From Deltaproteobacteria bacterium (GTDB lineage Bacteria; Desulfobacterota; Desulfarculia; Adiutricales; Adiutricaceae): 6,488 nt of DNA. Shown here piece by piece: positions 6,301-6,488 of the stretch; positions within the stretch are counted from its first letter, which is position 1; every line of letters begins with the position of its first letter. The stretch is taken from positions 1 through 6,488 of the forward strand of contig JAITJB010000164.1 of the NCBI GenBank assembly GCA_031279155.1. Direction: 5' to 3'. Below the pieces are notes generated by a model. It had not been told where the DNA came from and ran no database searches. It worked only from the letters and a program-made list of their open reading frames with translations. Made by a program: the position numbers and the translations under genes.

Positions 6301-6488
6301 ACACAGCATGAACATTATTATGGGCGATCTTAGCCGTCTCTATCTAGATCCTAACGCTAGCCTCGCTCCCCTAAGCCTTTCTTTCCGCGATTACGTCTTG
6401 GCCTTTGAGACTTATAAGGAGAGTGAAGCCTACCTTGACGATAAGGCTTACTGGCTTGAGCGATTAGATTCTCTGCCGCCAGCTCCTG
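308..6488 (+). CDS. Hybrid PKS-NRPS megasynthase: KS-(no AT)-DH-psiKR-ER-KR-ACP-Cy..., 3' partial
   Basis: I translated the frame from ATG 308 to the window edge and found no stop in 2060 codons. Domains by residue: KS about 11-439; pre-AT linker about 452-520 and post-AT linker about 552-595 with no AT between; DH about 609-886; structural KR half about 924-1119; ER about 1159-1464; catalytic KR about 1479-1680; ACP about 1759-1838 with attachment Ser1796; Cy from about 1860. It is one extension module followed by the start of an NRPS module. The cytoplasmic enzyme should accept a chain from the upstream carrier, add a C2 unit loaded in trans, reduce it, and pass it to Cy for condensation with Cys, Ser or Thr and ring closure. 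The KS begins about ten residues after the start Met, leaving no room for an N-terminal coiled-coil docking domain. An adenylation domain and carrier are expected downstream. The family is certain; the substrate and product are not. Confidence 0.96.
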   Translation, partial: MTTYNLDDNAIAVVGLSCRFPGASDYQKFWDNLCRGVVSVSFFSDEELLGEGVSDELISDGNYVKAGYVLDNIEMFDAAFFGYAGSEAQTIDPQQRLFLECAFEAMEDAGYSPLRGDGPSRLVGVFAGSSLSSYYSHIFHGLKSGGLAEAFQSLVGNDKDYLCSRVSYKLNLRGPSVGVQCACSSSLAAVHQGCESLRNGACDMVIAGGASIRVPQRAGYLYQESMIMSPDAYCRPFDAAAGGTVFSSGVGVVILKRLAEALADRDHIYAVIRSSVINNDGAAKVGYTAPGAEGQSAVILEALSLAGIEASSLGYIETHGTGTAIGDPIEFSALTKVFSRYRSSDQKCALGALKANIGHADVASGIAGFIKAVLAVYYGQLPPNPLFQRVNSAINLEESNFYINRELIEWTDNNLPRLAGVSSFGIGGSNAHVIIQEAPSQASRKLYKPESDLFVLASRNEAMLRELAGRFADSLETSPPILSDLCFTVRSSRADDLERLAVSVGTVSELKGILSDFAKGSNPENLMLGRLSSDGKSGNLLKKPMNDSRLNTIGRMYVVGQNEAIGDLQTKALEREARRVITPPTPFQRRRFWYEPTIKTTSMTQGTTIKHAIWKNRLQTAYGQVIYGGFLSGVRLAVLRQHRINQQPIAPASFYIELIRAGASLEKEGFSLLDLTIYERWLLDSDEYKLQLVINSDWPKSAELFVLMDNQRVESWKRLARALISEAPYQSSQETAELNLNLLRREINNLTDKVAYYQSFESLGISYGPNFKPIEELSQAKDRALARIVGTLGSNDDYGWSPDLLDGALQTVMAALIDRAPIARLFVPVGCRRITLLDKAPEAFWSLAEVNEPPDANSPRFSMDLTFLADDGQFLGKITGLTMGAWRDEVGNDEAQKDSPKGSQRDSQEYSPKDRPIDAPEKNLYRVVWEDCGAIDKESLSQKFEGYYLILAQKALGQRLASYLSKDNALSFVCPELNDETFRDISLDLAKSGGPSITILYLLSLGLNETHSWDEIYSRTVLGLLGVVQKFKQTNRAVKLVIATNRATGPLDIGLYNPAQALLWGLGPVIDCELNYDVRLIDLDFESEIDNLDDFLSELKVNHGEPRVCLRQGRKLVARLDKMPLDKIPIDKSPLENIEELPKVKKPSLSYALSQDQAGLDNLILRPSPRLKPGPGQIAVEMAASSLNFRDVLMAMGIYPGKVTEAGSDGAGVVVAVGDGVQDFSLGSKVIVSAFGCLSSYLVVDSHLARKMPDNLTFTQAASLPVAYITAWYALKHLANLSKGQTILIHAASGGVGLAAVSLAKNCGATILATAGSPEKRKYLASLGITEVFDSRTTDFAKEVLDRTSGQGVDVVLNSLAGPGQEASYALVKDQGAFIELGMSGLSQGLKILGRRCRYHTVNLADLGEENPQLLSSVFTSVIAELSCGQLMIPPITTFLMEDYPKAYRLMLSANHIGKIVLTWPEAAKLESSKIEESKTTSIISGGLGGLGLALMERRVSEGAKHILLISRRKANVSEEDIINQARQRGAEVELIVADITDFKALKQAYDKACSTMPVVSKVFHLASVLDDDLITRLDYQRFIKVLDPKVKGAWNLYRLTSHLNLDEFVMFSSTASLFGPPGQGNYAAANAFLDTFAGYLRQKGCQSLSVNWGAFSGAGMVSKLNISESLSRFGIKPWPLKQGLELLDKLSQSGQSNVVATIIDWPKYLSSLQKDKTHFYQRLGSVSLPFSQSQAFSQKQEDLTSSKMSQFNKVSSEARQKIVIDRLTAKVADILKVEPSELSFEANLIQMGIDSLLALDLFQSLQKDFGLRLEQSLLFENPTLNSLSQKLTELIESGLSQSKESFKAILPDKANQNEPFRLMEMQQAYWVGRTGAVELGNVACHVYLETEMENLNLESFSLAWRKLIERHGMLRAEILPNGSQHIIPQAPIFKIGQHDLRDLTSEEAESKILELRENMSHEVLRPESFPLFKVDISILSENLYRLHLGLDLLIADLHSMNIIMGDLSRLYLDPNASLAPLSLSFRDYVLAFETYKESEAYLDDKAYWLERLDSLPPAP
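338..1624 (+). other. Ketosynthase (KS) domain
   Basis: This domain performs decarboxylative Claisen condensation of the incoming chain with a malonyl-type unit on the ACP. It opens with IAVVGLSCRFPGA, and DPQQRLFLECAFEAMEDAGY is conserved. The catalytic triad is intact: Cys183 in CACSSSLAAVH (TGT at 854-856), His319 in ETHGTGT (CAC/CAT-type codon at 1262-1264) and His359 in KANIGH (1382-1384). The domain ends at SSFGIGGSNAHVIIQEAP. The bases before the nucleophile encode VQCACSSS, not the common VDTACSSS. The segments FFSDEELLGEGV and YVKAGYVLDNIEMFDAAFFG are of the kind found in cis-AT modules that receive chains from NRPS carriers, by recollection of the family and not by alignment. Confidence 0.96.
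1625..2096 (+). other. KS-to-DH linker: flanking regions of an AT domain, with the AT itself absent
   Basis: Only about 170 residues separate KS from DH. An AT alone needs roughly 290-300. The first part (residues 452-520: LFVLASRNEAMLRELAGRFA, then SDLCFTVRSS, ending ILSDFAKG) is the usual KS-AT linker fold. The second part (552-595: TIGRMYVVG, then RRVITPPTPFQRRRFWYE) is the usual post-AT linker, which wraps back on the KS. No GHSxG or QGSQ AT motif lies between. An AT is therefore expected to act in trans. It is not encoded in this window. Confidence 0.88.
2132..2965 (+). other. Dehydratase (DH) domain, slightly degenerate
   Basis: This double-hot-dog domain removes water from the beta-hydroxyacyl-ACP. 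The N-terminal catalytic His is His642 in HRINQQPIAP. It fits the HxxxGxxxxP motif, except that the Gly is Gln646. The C-terminal half keeps GISYGPNF (Tyr767 to Phe771) and PDLLDGALQ, with catalytic Asp806 and Gln810 of DxxxQ. The His of the usual HPxLLD is Ser here. Both catalytic residues are present, so activity is plausible but not assured. The domain ends near KITGLTMGAW. Confidence 0.85.
2987..3070 (+). repeat. Degenerate 12-base tandem repeat (7 units) in the DH/psi-KR linker
   Basis: Seven consecutive 12-base units in frame encode EAQK, DSPK, GSQR, DSQE, YSPK, DRPI and DAPE. The consensus is close to GATAGCCCAAAA; units starting at 2999, 3011, 3023 and 3035 are the most alike. The peptide is hydrophilic and Pro/Ser/Asp/Lys-rich, as expected of a flexible linker. 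The unit length is a multiple of three, so copy-number change keeps the frame. Confidence 0.75.
3077..3664 (+). other. Structural (non-catalytic) half of the ketoreductase, psi-KR
   Basis: It begins LYRVVWED, the usual entry to the KR structural subdomain. It contains VKLVIATNRATGP and AQALLWGLGPVIDCE, the counterpart of the conserved WGLGRVxxxE segment, and ends GEPRVCLRQGRKLVARL. It lacks a nucleotide-binding glycine motif and the Ser/Tyr catalytic pair, as expected for this half. It is separated from the catalytic half by the inserted ER, the standard order in fully reducing modules. It supports the fold of the KR and does no chemistry. Confidence 0.85.
3665..3718 (+). repeat. 15-base tandem repeat (3 units plus a degenerate partial) in the psi-KR/ER linker
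   Basis: Units at 3665-3679, 3680-3694 and 3695-3709 encode LDKMP, LDKIP and IDKSP. A decayed partial copy (LEN) follows at 3710-3718. The core TAGATAAAA is identical in all three full units. The repeat is in frame and falls exactly between the end of psi-KR and the start of ER. Confidence 0.85.
3782..4699 (+). other. Enoylreductase (ER) domain with the usual catalytic Lys replaced by Met
   Basis: This is an NADPH-dependent medium-chain reductase of PKS type that would reduce the enoyl-ACP to a saturated chain. It starts GLDNLILRPSPRLKPGPGQI. It carries SLNFRDVLMAMGIYPG with Tyr1199, then GSDGAGVVVAVG. The cofactor loop is HAASGGVG (residues 1290-1297, bases 4175-4198). It ends YRLMLSANHIGKIVL. 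In the usual FIE(I/M)GK(R/T)D segment this protein reads FIELGMSGL: Met1383 stands where animal FAS and spinosyn SpnB ER have the Lys proton-donor candidate. The partner Asp is likely Asp1406 in NLADL. The fold and cofactor site look intact; activity is uncertain. Confidence 0.92.
4712..4741 (+). repeat. Two-copy 15-base degenerate repeat in the ER/KR linker
   Basis: Units 4712-4726 (KLESS) and 4727-4741 (KIEES) agree at 10 of 15 bases, and KT follows. It is short and degenerate, so it could be chance. It is listed because it sits in the linker between ER and KR, like the clearer repeats upstream. Confidence 0.4.
4742..5440 (+). other. Ketoreductase (KR) catalytic domain, B-type signature
   Basis: This short-chain dehydrogenase domain reduces the beta-keto group with NADPH. 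The cofactor motif is SGGLGGLGL (Gly1486 to Gly1492). The catalytic set is complete with canonical spacing: Lys1590 in DPKVKGAWNL, Ser1614 in MFSSTASL, Tyr1627 and Asn1631 in QGNYAAANAFLD. The LDD motif (Leu1570-Asp1572) marks a B-type KR, which by established correlation gives the D-configured hydroxyl that a DH normally takes. The end is approximate and includes the post-KR stretch up to IDWPKYL. Confidence 0.94.
5498..5533 (+). repeat. Two-copy 18-base repeat in the KR/ACP linker
   Basis: Units 5498-5515 (FSQSQA) and 5516-5533 (FSQKQE) share the opening TTTTCTCA and agree at 13 of 18 bases. They are in frame, within the hydrophilic linker between KR and ACP. Confidence 0.5.
5582..5821 (+). 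other. Acyl carrier protein (ACP) domain
   Basis: This is a carrier domain of PKS type. The core reads LIQMGIDSLLALDLFQ, with phosphopantetheine attachment Ser1796 (AGC at 5693-5695), followed by LFENPTLNSLSQKL. The GxDSL form, as opposed to the LGATSL of the upstream gene, fits a polyketide ACP. It carries the extender unit and then presents the reduced chain to the Cy domain. Confidence 0.94.
5885..6488 (+). other. Heterocyclization (Cy) condensation domain, N-terminal part
   Basis: This NRPS condensation-family domain forms the amide bond and cyclizes Cys, Ser or Thr to thiazoline, oxazoline or methyloxazoline. The first core motif is FRLMEMQQAYWVGRTGAVEL (from residue 1861), followed by ERHGMLRAEI. 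The HHxxxDG motif of ordinary condensation domains is replaced by DLLIADLHS, which matches the Cy-specific DxxxxDxxS motif with Asp1992, Asp1997 and Ser2000. The later segments SFRDYV and YWLERLDSLPPAP also match Cy domains. The C-terminal half and the adenylation domain that would show the amino acid lie beyond the window. Confidence 0.95.

Noticed and set aside
5914..6315. Minus-strand open frame of 133 codons opposite the Cy domain
   Set aside because: The + strand here encodes clear Cy motifs. The minus frame has low-complexity Ser/Arg/Leu content with no recognisable domain, so it is a shadow.

Overview
The window is a slice of a modular assembly line of the hybrid non-ribosomal peptide synthetase / type I polyketide synthase (NRPS/PKS) kind. 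Both real genes are on the + strand. Both run off the window: the first at its 5' end, the second at its 3' end. No RNA gene, insertion sequence, CRISPR array, origin, terminator or convincing promoter is visible. The minus-strand reading frames are shadows of the large + strand gene.

Bases 1-281 hold the C-terminal end of an upstream megasynthase: one carrier (thiolation) domain followed by a basic tail. A 26-base gap with a ribosome binding site (GAAGG, 296-300) leads to an ATG at 308. From there one frame stays open for 2060 codons to the window edge. In order it encodes: ketosynthase (KS), a short linker where an acyltransferase (AT) would normally sit, dehydratase (DH), the structural half of a ketoreductase (psi-KR), enoylreductase (ER), catalytic ketoreductase (KR), acyl carrier protein (ACP), and the first ~200 residues of a heterocyclization (Cy) condensation domain. 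An adenylation domain is expected beyond the window.

Working model (inference from domain order): the upstream carrier hands its acyl or aminoacyl chain to the KS. The KS adds a malonyl-type C2 unit, which must be loaded in trans because the module has no AT. KR, DH and ER reduce the beta-carbon, fully if all three work. The Cy domain then joins the chain to Cys, Ser or Thr and closes a thiazoline or oxazoline ring. This resembles the PKS-to-Cy junctions of yersiniabactin- and colibactin-type pathways. The reducing loop and missing AT make this module different from the yersiniabactin one. The exact product cannot be read from this window.

The points most worth a second look are: the AT-sized deletion between preserved flanking linkers in a module that otherwise looks like a cis-AT module; a Lys-to-Met change at the expected ER proton-donor position; and short in-frame tandem repeats in each of the four inter-domain linkers between DH and ACP (12-, 15-, 15- and 18-base units).

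The organism is probably a bacterium of middling GC content (judged by eye, not counted). Leu codon TTA, Ser AGC/AGT, Ala GCC and Arg AGG/AGA are heavily used, and CTAG is not avoided. This argues against a high-GC actinomycete or myxobacterium. I cannot name the lineage.
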